A DNA stretch of 64,000 bases from Pelodera strongyloides (taxonomy: Eukaryota; Nematoda; Chromadorea; Rhabditida; Rhabditidae): NCBI GenBank assembly GCA_036852015.1, contig JAANDG010000186.1:176694-240693 (forward strand). The letters run 5' to 3'. Every line of letters begins with the position of its first letter. Within the stretch, counting starts at the first letter, position 1. The translations under genes were made by a program, and so were the position numbers. The notes under the pieces were generated by a model. That model was not told the origin of the DNA. It did not search any database and saw only the letters and a program-made list of their open reading frames with translations. Of this stretch, positions 34,988 to 46,109 are shown piece by piece.

Positions 34988-35641
34988 ATTGCGATACCTG
35001 TTGCAAATGCGACAGAGAAATGCGAAAAGAAAGTTACGGACGTTGTAGTTTCAGCTCGTACTTCTGAACTCTGTGTCCGTGAGATGCATATGAATGGATG
35101 GCCCAAGCTAAGGTTAGAAACTTCAGTGGTTTATCCGTTTTACGTCCAACTCTATAGGGTTTCCGCATCCCGTTTCTGCGTTTCTAATTAAGTATTGTGT
35201 TTGTGTAGTGCTCATATTGATGAATAACAAACAGGTTTAGTTGGCGTGTGGTCTGATGCTGCCGTCTGTTGTCTCCGATGTGCCTATGTTGTCGGCAAGA
35301 CGATGAACCCGATCTGTGCTGGTTCGGTACCTCAGATGGCTTATGTCGATGGTAAGTTTGTAAGTTCTTGTGGGTTTATCGATTTTACCGTAAATCGTCC
35401 TTGATTACTGTATCGGTTTGGCCGTTTTAAATGAAAGTTGATTGATCTGTTTTAACTTTAGTGACAATGTAGTACCTTTCAGATGTACTTTGTCTGCTCC
35501 GTGCCGTGCATCGGTAGCGAATTTGACTGTGAAGTAAGAAGTGATGACCGTCAAGTGTCTTCTTTGACAGTCTCTTTGACTCTTGTCATGATTCCGATGG
35601 TGATATCTGCTCGCACCCCTATATGGTCAACGACAGATACT
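34988..35641 (+). CDS. Three open exons, unknown protein
   Basis: 34988-35112 (IAIPVANATEKCEKKVTDVV..., phase 0-2, the same 125-nt length as 22794-22918), 35235-35351 (GLVGVWSDAAVCCLRCAYVV..., phase 1-1) and 35483-35641 (53 codons; contains TLVMIPMVISARTPIWSTTD, phase 0-0, GTAAGT donor). Each is open and codon-like, but the phases do not chain. EKKVTDVVVSARTSELC resembles EKKMVFSSSTEMC of exon 33551. Confidence 0.35.
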
Positions 35642-35678
35642 GTAAGTCTTTTCATGAACCCTTAATTCCCTTATGATC

Positions 35679-35699
35679 CTCTCTCTCTCTCTTTCTCTG

Positions 35700-35730
<31 letters not shown>
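35679..35730. repeat. CT microsatellite
   Basis: An almost uninterrupted (CT)n run inside an intron-like stretch. Confidence 0.95.
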
Positions 35731-36322
35731 AATATAATCTATAATCTCCTTGTATTATGGTCCCTTCTATACGTCTCTACTTCATTGGACGTGTCTTACT
35801 GTAACTGATCTCATGAGCCCGTTCCTTACGTTTTGTATTTAGTTGTTTAGTGTAAGTGTAAGAGCATCGCCAACGGTCACTGTCGTCCACCCATCACCCA
35901 CCGTCGTCCTTTTATTTCTCCAAGTAAAATTTGAATATGTAGGTCTTCCGAGGACGACAACCGGACAAGCTCATAGAATTGTCGCGTCGACAAGTGGAAA
36001 GATGAAGACATGAAGAAAGCACTGTGCACTGTCGATCCATCATCACCATTGACGGGGTGTGCCGGCGAGGTTAGTTTTTTGTACTGCTAAGTGTTTTTTT
36101 ATTTATTGTTGATTTGATGTGAAGAATGTACATATGACACTTACCACTCGCGTTCTAATGAATATGCGTATAATTTTCTTTTGTTGTTCCCGTTTTGCAG
36201 TAAGTAGGCTTACTGATTGAGCTATGCAGCTAGTATCTCGTGAACACATCCTCTTTAACAATGTTAGTTCTTCATTATCGATTGGAACAACTTTTCATGC
36301 TATGAGCATAGGTGTTATTCAG

Positions 36323-36916
36323 GTCTAGCCGTCTCGCAACGGCAACGACAGCCGCCCCGAATCTATAGAAGCATAGCCATGCTGACACTGGCAGACGATT
36401 TCATCGAGGTTTGTTGTTAGTACCAAATATATTTTGAGAGTTGAATAGATACTGCAATTCGTGCCATGTTAAAGAGATTAGGTTATTTAATGGGGTCGTT
36501 GACGAAACATGGTTACCGTACCGTAGCGTTAGCATACCCATTAAAATGTGAATCTTTAATATGTTAATCTTAGTTTGATTGCATGAACGAAAAATTGGGG
36601 TATTGGACGAGTGGGGGTCGAACCCACGACCTCTGGATTACCGGTCCAGTATGCTAACCACTACACTACCGCCACCCACACCCAAATTTCGTTCTTGCTA
36701 GCGACTTATACGGCTCGCCTGCAACACACAGGGGGCGCATAGCACCACAACTGCCTGGGGGGTTATAAACCACAATAATCTTGTTAAAGAACATGACGCA
36801 CTTTGTCTATATTTACTCTCCTTCACACTTTTCCATGCATTCTGTTTACATTATTTACTTCCTTTTAAAATGGGATTCTTTAGATCGATCTTCTGACCGA
36901 CGGCCCCGGCGGCTGA
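36323..36916 (+). CDS. Possible terminal exons
   Basis: 36323-36408 (TTATTCAG acceptor, phase 1 in, 28 codons; contains RIYRSIAMLTLADDFIE, phase 0 out) can join 36884-36916 (IDLLTDGPGG, TGA). A long intron between them contains the reverse-strand tRNA-like element. A further island at 35979-36069 (DKWKDEDMKKAL) looks like the start of a pipsqueak-type helix-turn-helix, but that is a weak resemblance. Confidence 0.3.
36604..36675 (-). tRNA. tRNA-like element, anticodon GGT (Thr), decayed acceptor
   Basis: On the minus strand it has TA-GTGTAGTGGTTAGCAT (A box), stem CTGGA/TCCAG with loop CCGGTAA (C instead of U33), and a T arm GTGGG TTCGACC CCCAC (B box). Only five acceptor pairs form. A second fragment at 41791 shares the 3' half and also the 3' flank CAATACCCCAATTTTTCG, which is beyond any tRNA. 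A tRNA-derived repeat is therefore more likely than a working gene. Confidence 0.45.
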
Positions 36917-37199
36917 CGCGCTACGTGTTCGTGTGCCGTCTCACGTTTGCAGACTTCCGTCTGCTCGAGCTGAACTGAATCTCTGTGTTGAATTGAAGTG
37001 GTGGAGCTGTGAAGCGATACACCAATCCAGTCAAGAGACTGACACGCCTGGTTGGCATTCGTTTATGTAATATTAGTATTAGACTTAAGTACCCCTCTGG
37101 AATGCAAATGTGGAAACGCACTAATAGCACGTGGGTGCTAGATTAGGCGTTTCTTTTTTTTGGTACCGTGTGAACACTTGATGTTAACTGAGGTACACT

Positions 37200-37860
37200 G
37201 CTAAAGTTTAGTTTTGAGTAGTCTATGTTAGAGATTGTATGAGTATGAGTGAGAAGTGAAAAATTTGTTGTAGTTGGAAGCTGGAAGTTTGAAGATCGAT
37301 GGGAATAAGAAAATTCTCATCGATAAAGAGGGAAGAAGGCTAATGATCAGCCAGTTTCTTGTTACCATATGTTGGTAAATTATGGTTGAGTTGTGGAGTT
37401 TTGATATAAATTTGAATATTGTTGTAAAAGGCTAGTATCGAGGAGAGATACTAAAATTAGAAGATTGATTGATGTCATGAAATGAAATGAAATGGGTTCA
37501 TAGTTTTTGATGATAATAACTTATGGATGTTTAAGATTTGATATAAATAAGATGAGATATTCGAATAAGAGAATGTGATTGCTCAGATTGCTGATATAAT
37601 AAGAGATTGATTTTGATCTTAACTTATGGAAATGAGGCTGATTAGATTTGAGATTCCAAAAACGAGCTATTAGAATGAGAGAAAAGGATGGAAGTCTCAT
37701 GAAGTAGTATAATCAGTATGTTATGAAATGATAAAGAGTGGAAGAAAGAGAGATGGTGGGTGCAGGGAGATGTCATTTTTGAGAAAATGTTTGAGGAGAA
37801 ATGTTAGACTGAAAAAGACTGAAAAGGCAGAGACCTTTTGTTTCTCTGACGATTATACAA
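37200..37860. other. Purine-rich, C-poor block without a gene
   Basis: The plus strand is dominated by A, G and T over about 650 bp (GATTGA, GAAGTT, AAATGAAATG). I see no open frame of note. Confidence 0.5.
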
Positions 37861-37944
37861 TGAATTAACGGTTGTGTATGAAGTACAAACCAAATTCATT
37901 CGTATAAATATTTGCATTTCCAAGAGGGGTCTACTACACTAACT

Positions 37945-38185
37945 ATTTCCATATAGATTCATACATAGTCTATTTCTATTGTTTACTAATCCCATTATCC
38001 TATAAACGGTCTAGACTCGTATATAGTCTAGTCTTCAATTCACATTAACGTAGACTCCTAAATAGTCTACCATAAATTAATCCTACATATACTTACATAG
38101 TTTACTGTTTATTAACCCATTTAGACTCATATATAGTCTATTTTTATTAACCCCTATAGACTCATACCGTACGTGGTCTATAGTT
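37945..38185. repeat. Irregular tandem repeat of a palindromic TAGACT...AGTCTA motif
   Basis: TAGACTCATATATAGTCTA and close forms (TAGACTCGTATATAGTCTA, TAGACTCCTAAATAGTCTA) appear about five times, spaced 35-60 bp, separated by TTTATTAACCC-like spacers. Each motif is a near-perfect palindrome. Confidence 0.75.
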
Positions 38186-38239
38186 TATTTTAATCCAACT
38201 TTAAACGCGTCCCATGTTTATTATTACTGATTTTGTTTG

Positions 38240-38405
38240 CCGGCATGTATATAGTATGTATATAGTTTGTATGTAGTATGTACATAGTGTATAAAGTTTG
38301 TATATAGTATGTACATATTGTATATAGTTTGTATATAGTATCGCACCCTTGTATATAGATGTATCCCCACGTATATATGTAAATATGTAAATATGTATAT
38401 ATGTA
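38240..38405. repeat. AT-rich GTATATAGT microsatellite
   Basis: Repeats of GTATATAGTTTGTATATAGT and variants. Reverse-strand open frames here (tyrosine/isoleucine-rich) come from the repeat. Confidence 0.9.
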
Positions 38406-38765
38406 CATTATTCCCCACTTGTTTTAAGTCGTTGTCTTTCCTAGACACGGGTATTATATTCTCCCTGATAGTCTTGGTTCCCAAGTTTTTATACGAGTTT
38501 ACTCTTGTAAGGTTTTGCTTATATGCTGGTTTTAGTAGACCAGATTACTTATGTATATATAGTGTATGTAAATATTAGTAGTAGTACATACTAATACTAC
38601 TCCCCCGCTAGATCTTTTGTTTATGAAGGATAAACATAATAGCTATACTAAGTGGCGTTGTTGTTAACTTGCATAGCTAATATGTTTACCCTTTGATTTG
38701 CCCATTCTTGTATCATTTACTGGCTTCTAGTTCAAGACGAGCTGCTTTGCGGGTAATAACTTATA

Positions 38766-38771
38766 AGAGAA

Positions 38772-38802
<31 letters not shown>

Positions 38803-38932
38803 AGTAGGGTGGGTGGGTGGGACGAAGAAGTAAAGTATAAGAGAGAGATGAGATTTTTAGAATTAGGTATGAAGTAAGAGAGAGAGAGAGTAAGAGAGAG
38901 AGAGAGAGAGAGTTAGTGAGTGAGTGTGCGTG
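38766..38932. repeat. GA microsatellite blocks
   Basis: Several (GA)n runs flanked by GTGGGTGGGTGGG. They precede the second copy of the dispersed repeat, as a GA block also precedes copy 1. Confidence 0.9.
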
Positions 38933-38949
38933 AGAGGCACCTCAGTCTT

Positions 38950-39500
38950 GAGCTCGATCTCAATAAATGACTTTCAGATGATTCCTCCCTAGTCTTTTTC
39001 ACTCTTTTGTAGTTGTTTTGTGTAGTTGATGTCTTGCAATGTCTATGTATATTCTACAATACTGCCGTGTTGCCTATCTAAGGTTATTTATTATCGTGAT
39101 CCTCTTATTGTGACTTTTCGTGCTTCGCCCATTGTTGTGTCCCGCGTATGTGTGTTACCCACCTTGGTGTATTATATTGATGTAACTGGCCCAAGAGCGA
39201 GCCAATTCAATTCCGGGAAGGGATCGGAGTTGCCACCGAGATTCCCCCGTACTTGTCTGTAAGCAGATCCGGTGGCATCAGTGTCCCCGAGTGTGCGCCA
39301 CCCGTTGCGGTGCGGGCTCGCTAAGGACCCGGGTTATCACTGGGGCCTGGGGACTGGGTCTTACCTCATTTAACCCGTCCCAAAAGGGCGCTCGTTTCAG
39401 GAGGATAATCTTGTTTTCAGGTCGGCCTCCCTAATGGGATGCGCTCGTTTAATCATAATCAATTTCAGCTTTTTAGAAACCGAGTCATTGCTTTTTTCAT
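38950..39500. repeat. Dispersed repeat, copy 2
   Basis: Collinear with 3740-4280 (see that entry) and in the same orientation. It retains a GC-rich middle (GGGCTCGCTAAGGACCCGGG) as copy 1 does. No intact coding frame. Confidence 0.7.
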
Positions 39501-40093
39501 TATTATTATTATTACTATTTTTTCTTTGTTTTTGATTAGAGTCTAATGCAATTTCAGGTGCTAATCTATTTTCAGGGTTTTGGCTTGAATTTTTTGGGGA
39601 AGGGGGGCGTTTCAGTACAAAGTAATTTTTTAATTGTAGATAGAAAGAACATATGTGGATGGATGGACAATGGACGAATATAGGAATGGAAGTGACTGGC
39701 AAGGGAGAAAGGAGTATGGTACGATGGACTACTGTAGAATGGTATCTGCCCCCAAATGGTAAGTTTACGGTTTGGTTTGGTTTGAGGATGGTCGCTTAGT
39801 TTTTTGTTTTGGTGGTACCGTAAGATGGTAGCTGCCTCCAGATGGTAAGTTTTGGTTGAAGATGGTCACTTAGTTAAGAAAGACTTGAAATATAATACTT
39901 CAGTTGTCGGTGATGCGTTTCACATAAATAAAGTTATAATAGCCTGCGGAGGTGGGAAAAGCCAATCCGAATGATTCACTCGTGATTTTAGCGCTGGTTA
40001 TGCCTAGTGTGCTCGTGTACTGTTATATTTTGATCTTTCGTTTAGACAGAAAGTAGTTTAGAAACTTATTAATACATTAGAATACCATTTTGA

Positions 40094-40312
40094 ATGGGTT
40101 CAAAGCGTTTGTGTGCTTTCAGAATTTCAGATTGTGTTATGCGGTTTTTCTCTGTTTGCCATCTGTATAACGAGTCTTTTAGAATTGTGGGCGATATTGA
40201 TGTGGAAATGGAAATCCGGAAGAACGGGCGACATGCGGCCGTTGGTTTGCACTGGAACGTTTGGACAGTTTGGAGATTGCCGGAATGGTCCCGAAAGGAC
40301 AAAGATAAGTGA
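40094..40312 (+). CDS. Short open segment, unknown
   Basis: The frame ends with RKNGRHAAVGLHWNVWTVWR, RLPEWSRKDKDK and TGA. A related DNA block (TGGTCCCGAAAGGACA..GATATAAG) recurs at 40733, so it is a member of a small duplicated set. No splice sites secure it. The reverse strand is also open over 123 codons, so coding strand is uncertain. Confidence 0.25.
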   Translation: MGSKRLCAFRISDCVMRFFSVCHLYNESFRIVGDIDVEMEIRKNGRHAAVGLHWNVWTVWRLPEWSRKDKDK

Positions 40313-41790
40313 CACCTTAACAAGTTAAATTCTTGACCGAAGACGAAATATATGTGGTGTTTGCAGTTTGCTTGAAATCTATGTTTAGGCATTTGTGTGG
40401 AAACGTAGCTTTCCAGCGACTTTATACTATACGTTAGCACTTTTTTGCGTTGTATTAAAATACAGTACCCAGTATTCTAAAGAGTGAATTGTTTTTGCTA
40501 GTTGAGCACATGATGTGCTATTGTATTTGTTGTTAAGATGAATGTGATATGAAATATGACACAGTTTAAGTAACTAACATAAGTTTTGTTGTTGTTGTAT
40601 GTGTATATGGATGTCATACAGGACGCGTGCCTGCCTGGGCTTGATGTGGGATGAATCACGATGGTGCAGCTGGAGGTGACTGTGAAGACTATCGATGGAG
40701 AGAAAGTTCGCAGTCTTGTTGCGACCACCTGATTGGTCCCGAAAGGACAGATATAAGTTTTAATCTCATATGCTGAGAGTGTCTAGCTATTTGGAAGTGT
40801 TGGTGCTCAAGGATTGAGATGTAATTTAATGTAATGTTCTCATTTTTTTATGCAATATAGTGAAGGTAGTATATTTGTGTCTCTACAGGATTAACAGTTA
40901 ATGTGTCCTTTCACCTCAGTAAGTTATTATTGTTGGATAAGGATGCAGGTTGAAATGGAGCGCTTTACTCGTGTTATCGTTTTTCTGTTAATTTATTCAA
41001 AGAGTGAATAGTGAGTGTAGTTCTTTTGGTAACTATTATTGTCGTATAAGTTCTGTTTGATATAGGACTCGGTCGAGTACATTGATGTGTTATGGAGACC
41101 GATACGGATAGTGGAATTGAGAGTAGGACTCGGAAATGGCTATGGTGCTACTTGAATAGCAGAAGGAACTAGTGGAGGAACTACCTTTGTGGTGGGTTTA
41201 ATTTTCTCTTCTGTGCGGATTGAAAATTTGGACACTGATCTTAGAACCACGCGGGATAAGTGTACAAATGTGCTAAGTGTTGTCGAGTCTGGTTAGGGTT
41301 CTAGTCAATTATATTTAATACCGCCATTGGGTTATCCCGTATTCTGAAGGTTATCTAGTTAGCTCTTTTTTTACCGAGTGCGGTATTAGACCGTATGATT
41401 CACGTGGACATGCCTGAGAGTGTGTTTTTGTGTTTTGTCGTTAGTCGTTTGTTTCGAGAACTGCTGAGGCGACTTCACTTCTTCGTTGTATCCTTGGAAA
41501 GTTGTTGGTTGCGTGAATTGTGGTGATTGTAGATGTGGAATATGACGGTGATAAGTGATAACGTTTCATCCACTATCACTAATCACAAATCACTTTACGT
41601 ATTAATCAATAAATATTTTACGCCACAATGGCGTGCTCCTTTATTCAAGGGGATTCAAATTTTGGGTTCAAAGTGAGCTTGTGACTTGTTCGCAGAGGTC
41701 CCAAGGCGACGAGTTCCAGATGGCTGAGATGGCTCGATGTCGACGTCTCTAATTTGATAAATTTTGACTGTGGTCGAAAAATTGGGGTAT

Positions 41791-41836
41791 TGGACGAGCG
41801 GGAATCGAACCCCAGCGTCTTGGGATTACCGGTCCA
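41791..41836 (-). pseudogene. tRNA-like 3' half
   Basis: Matches the 3' half of the 36604 element (GGACCGGTAATCC, GGTTCGA, CTCGTCCA) and continues into the identical flank CAATACCCCAATTTTTCG. The 5' half is missing. Confidence 0.6.
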
Positions 41837-42275
41837 CTTCCACGGCGCTATTATTTGCATTCACTGTGGCATATATGTCTCTAATATGTATCGGAATTCG
41901 GTGTTTGTAGGTGTCTGTTGTCTGCGAGCTACTCGCGATGTGCTGAATGTTGGCCGGTTGGCTGGTGAACCGAGCAGTCGCAGCTATATGTGAATGGGAT
42001 GTTATGTTAATGAGATGCCGAGAAGCCCATACTAAGCGGAGCGACCGCGAATGCAGGTTATTGTTTTGTGTCCATATGTTTGATGTAACATGTTTGTTCA
42101 TTTTTGTGGAATAAAGCCTACTTTAAATTCGGATCTTCAGTTTCACGTTTTGCGCTGAAAACATCCCGACTTTTTCATATGATTTCATAAGTTTCATGTG
42201 ATTTATTCAAAAAAGGCGTGTTTGATTCTTTCTCATTTACATACATCATATGTGAGTGCACTTGTTTAAAGTACC

Positions 42276-42458
42276 TTAAAGCGAAATACCGGCTGGTGTT
42301 TGAAACGCATTGCGTACACCCGCTTTCTTATGCAGCATATGCAAATGAGCAAAAATTAGAATAAAAGCTAGACCCCAATTAGACCCCACGGTGCGTAAAT
42401 GCATAGGAATGCAAGTAGTTGAGATGCGTTTCAAAAATCGGCCGGTATTTCGCTTTAA
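42276..42458. mobile_element. TTAA foldback element, subfamily A (best preserved)
   Basis: Perfect TTAA at both ends, arms AGCGAAATACCGGCTGG...GAAACGCAT and the complement, 183 bp. The interior is nearly identical to the 9127 copy over about 100 bp. Confidence 0.95.
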
Positions 42459-42861
42459 AAACCGTTGTTATACCACGTTAGCCTAGTTATTTGGATTAAT
42501 CCGCAATTGGGAACTTGGAGTGTCATCTATAGTTAATTTAGTTTTGTTTGGACTGGACGAGTTGTAGAACCACGACATTGGAAAAAAACCGGGATGAGTA
42601 AACGAACCAAACCTGGTCAAGGAATGGACAATGGAAGTGGTAACTAATTTGAAATATAGTCTTGCAATCTGTTAGGAAGCGAGCTAAGCATAATATATTA
42701 ATCATAATTACTATACACTTCGCTAGACTGTTAGCATATCTCTACCGACTGTCTGTCTTTGTTGCCTGAATACCGCAATTATTAGCAGAGCGACTTTCCA
42801 ATGCTACACTGGCGATTTTTCAAAGCCTCATTAAATGAGCATACTTATGTGAAGCAAACGT

Positions 42862-43151
42862 TTGCAACGTAAAGAGTATCATTTGGCTTATTTTGGATGG
42901 CAAAAAGTTGGAGAGCTTATATCAAGAAACGTAATACCTCGTGCAACGGTGCAACGTACGTTTCGAAGCCGGCTCGGCCGCCACCACGCTATCCGTGTCA
43001 GACACTCTGCTTTTGTGGTCAGAACCTTTTTTGTATTACTTATAATTTGTGAAACTTTTCCTCTTAGATCACGGCCATAGACGCCGGGGCGGCTTCTGAT
43101 AGTGGGCGTGTTTCCCCGGTAACACCATCTTCTACTACCAATATCGATTGA
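42862..43151 (+). CDS. Two-exon 3' gene end candidate
   Basis: Exon ending at 43017 (RSRLGRHHAIRVRHSAFV, GTCAGA donor, phase 0) joins exon 43068-43151 (CTCTTAG acceptor) reading ITAIDAGAASDSGRVSPVTP and ending STTNID, TGA. The intron would be 50 nt, a typical nematode size. The start is not resolved: the frame is open from 42862 without a secure ATG. Confidence 0.35.
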
Positions 43152-44129
43152 ATTGTGTCGGATCGAAAGAGCGAATGCAGGACGGAGAGTGAAGGGTGCG
43201 TGGGGTTTGGATTCTTTCAGTTTTATTTTGTAAATCAGCCCGGGAGCAGGATGTCTGAGGGCGACGGGACGTCAATACTTGCGGATCGGGGGCGTGTTTG
43301 GTTACGGTAACACCTTGACCTATCCACTTGTTTTGGTTACGGTAGCACCTATCCACGTGTACCAGAAGGACGGTAAGAATAAGGCTAGGTTCGTTTTTCA
43401 CCCGATTCTATCAAATGTGTTTACGGAGAGGGCGTTCCAACCCTTGCGAAATGGAATAAAAAAGCTTTCATCCTGAGTGGTGTATTTCGTTCGTCCTGCT
43501 TTATCTTGGTCTTCTTTAGTTCTCTGCAAGTTGTAGACCGGCCGAACGCCGCACCATTGTGGGACCGTGAGTTGACGTCTGGAGGCTGCCGTTGTGGTCT
43601 GTGTGCTAAGCGATGAACACCCAAACAACGATTTTCAGTTTGATCACTCGAGAACCATGGTTAGCTATGTTTTACTTTCCCTGGTTATTTTTGCCCCTAT
43701 CCCCTATGTGGGTGGTGGATACTCGATCGTGAACTTGGCCTTGGCATATGTTAGCGGCAGCTTCTTTAGTTGCGTTAGCGTGCTACCTGGCCGTGGCCTG
43801 CGCATTCAAGTCGCAAGTTTGTGTGTGTGCACATGATACTGTGCTGGACAGTCTAGTAGTTTGTGTCTGTGTTTGAGTTCGAGTACTGTTCATGAGTCGA
43901 ACTCGTAACAACGGGAGCGTATTTGAAAATCAAACGTTTTCTTTCAGCTGGAAGCAAGCGTCAGTGAGAAGCAGGATTCGACGAATTTCCGAAATCTTGA
44001 AGAATGTGTTTGACGACTGCAAAACCTGCTTGGGCTGCCGATTGTAGATGTCGTATCAGGCAGGTAAGATCAAAAGTCATATAGTCATATTATCAAACCA
44101 GTGCAATTTAAAACCACTGCAAAAGTCAA

Positions 44130-44281
44130 ACCAATACCGGCCGGTTTTTGAAATGCATCGCGTACGCATCATATGCAAATGAGCATAAATTATAATAAAA
44201 ACTAGACCCCAATTAGACCAAATGCATAGGAATGCAGACATTAGAGATGCGTTTCAAAAACCGGCTGGTATTTCGCTTTAA
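44130..44281. mobile_element. TTAA foldback element, subfamily A, eroded left end
   Basis: AATACCGGCCGGTTTTTGAAATGCATCGCG on the left lacks the TTAAAGCG tip; the right end is intact (CTGGTATTTCGCTTTAA). The interior keeps CTAGACCCCAATTAGACC. Confidence 0.85.
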
Positions 44282-45218
44282 CTGATTAATGTGCTATCTG
44301 TCACTGGGCTGCATTTGCAAATCAAACGTTTCCTTTCAGGCTGTGTTTTGACTGCAAAACCTGCTTGGGCTGTCGACTGTAGATATCGTATTAAGCAGGT
44401 ATGATCAAAAGTCATATTATTAACGAGTGCAATTTGCTCGGGGGAATACTCCCTGCTCCCGGATGACAGAAAGAGAAAGTAGCATTCCAACGTTTATAGG
44501 CTAGGATCATGAAAGCTAAAAACTGCTAGTGGGAATTGACTGAGTTGTGCACATGTGCGCTGTATGTTTAGTAGGGTATTTATGTTACGATTTCGCGCGA
44601 ATTCGCATGTGAAACTGCCATACATGTTAGCTTTGAGGAGTTACAATAAGATCGCGAAAAGTGCGAATCGGGAAATAGTATGTTTTCCGAATTCCCTTTC
44701 TCGAAATGTGTGACCGTAGCAATTCAACCACTGATATTGTATCATCGATACTTTGTGTATGAAAGTGAGCAATTCAGATACCGTATGCCATCACTGACGC
44801 TGCAATCTGCGGACGACCACTCATGTGGAGCGCACGCGTTTATATTTTGGACTGGAGTAAAAACTACCGTATCATCAAGTCCAGAACAAATTTGTCATCA
44901 TCGGTAAGTTAGAGCTTTCATCGGTAAGCCCGCTTGTTAGGTAGCATCTACTTCTGCTTCGTTAGCTCTGAAAAGGGTATTATTAAAAAAATAAGTGTTC
45001 ACTTGTGAACAGGTGAACTTATGAAACAGTCGATGATGTCGTGCGCTCTATTTCCGTTTGAGATGTTTAAGCTGTTGCGTAATATTTGCGCGCGAAAACC
45101 CAAATAGGTTATGGAACTACTCCTTTCTTTACCCTGCCTGTAGTCGTACTTTGTGCAGTCACTGCGCGCGGTGCTAGCCGAATGGGCGTTCACTGGCATC
45201 TGGCATCTGGGATCTGCG

Positions 45219-45346
45219 GCCGTATTCACCAACACTCAGGGAGCCCTCCCTGGCCTCCTCAGGGAGCTAAAGAGATCGTGAGAGCAGAAGAGATTCAGAG
45301 TGACCGTGAGCCTAGGGAGGGCTCAATGTGTATTGATGAATACGGT
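45219..45346. mobile_element. Second foldback family, copy 1
   Basis: The ends GCCGTATTCACCAACACTCA and TGTATTGATGAATACGG pair imperfectly, as do GGGAGCCCTCCCT and AGGGAGGGCTC just inside. About 128 bp. The copy at 46891 shows this is a dispersed family. Confidence 0.75.
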
Positions 45347-45523
45347 CTATGAGCTATTAATAACCCCGTGTCCCCGTTATATCAACCTAAATCCCAGGGG
45401 ACCTGCTCTGGCCGGTTCTGAGCCTACCGGTGGCCAATCTTCTCGGGAAACCGATTTATCTCCTATTATATGTGATGCGCAAACCTTACGCTGGTTTAAC
45501 TGTAATAATGTGTGAATTTTTAG

Positions 45524-45610
45524 GCTTCGCGTTTGGTTGGAGAGGATTTAATGGGCTTCGAGGCTCCCGTGCATTGGGCTTGTACGGCGCACCTGAAGCT
45601 AATCGTATGA
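45524..45610 (+). CDS. Terminal exon candidate, unknown
   Basis: Follows TTTTTAG in phase 0 and reads ASRLVGEDLMGFEAPVHW then ACTAHLKLIV to TGA. It is codon-like and open, ending 28 bp before a TTAA element. The upstream exon is unknown; 44680-44907 (ends PEQICHH at a GTAAGT donor) is one possibility. Confidence 0.3.
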   Translation, partial: ASRLVGEDLMGFEAPVHWACTAHLKLIV

Positions 45611-45637
45611 CTATTTGCGGTGCGTTCTATTTTCATT

Positions 45638-45800
45638 TTAAAGCGAAATACCGGCCGGGTTTTGAAACACATCGTGGACAGCTGAATTCTCACGCATTTA
45701 TGTGCTCGAATTTAGCTCGATTTTTTCTAATTTATGTTTTTGCATAAGCAGCATAAGAATGCTCGATGTGCTTCAAAAACCTCCCGGTATTTCGCCTTAA
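45638..45800. mobile_element. TTAA foldback element, subfamily B
   Basis: TTAAAGCGAAATACCGGCCGG and ...TCCCGGTATTTCGCCTTAA bound 163 bp with CGTGGACAGCTGAATT and AATTTAGCTCGATTTTTT inside. Confidence 0.93.
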
Positions 45801-45819
45801 CGCTTTATAACACCTCGTT

Positions 45820-46109
45820 TTTGAAGCGTTTGTTGAAATTGCTGCGTTCCCATTCATTATTCAAACAGGAATATGATTAGCATAAATTTGATTGTAAATG
45901 TCTTTCAAATTTTTGAAAAGCCGTCTGTTATTCGCTTTAAAGCGAAATACTGCCGTGTTTTTTGCTTTCGATTCGAGTACAACTTCATTCCTATGTAGCT
46001 TATTTAAAAATTAGAATAAAAAATATCGAGTTAACTTCGAGTAAATTAGCAGTTACGTAAGAACTCGGTTACCACATTGTGTTAAAAAACAGCAGCTATT
46101 TCGTTTTAA
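45820..46109. mobile_element. Two decayed TTAA elements sharing one TTAA
   Basis: A weak copy ends TTATTCGCTTTAA at 45940. A second begins in the same TTAA (45937, TTAAAGCGAAATACTGCC) and ends ATTTCGTTTTAA at 46109. The junction reads CGCTTTAAAGCG, so the second inserted at, or arose beside, the target duplication of the first. Confidence 0.75.

Larger units (their letters stand above)
32525..35112. repeat. Tandem duplication of about 1.3 kb
   Basis: Ordered blocks recur with offsets of about 1300-1355 bp: GGTAGACGGG to GTGCCCCTGAG and TCAAGGTGAGTGC (32528/33865), GAAATGGAT.GATTACCC (33097/34450) and TTTCAGAAGGC (33303/34604). In the shared frame both copies keep the peptide GQYGV.PLR, which shows selection before decay. 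Confidence 0.8.

Noticed and set aside
40069..40440. 123-codon reverse-strand frame
   Set aside because: Opposite to a better (still weak) forward frame; no splice context.
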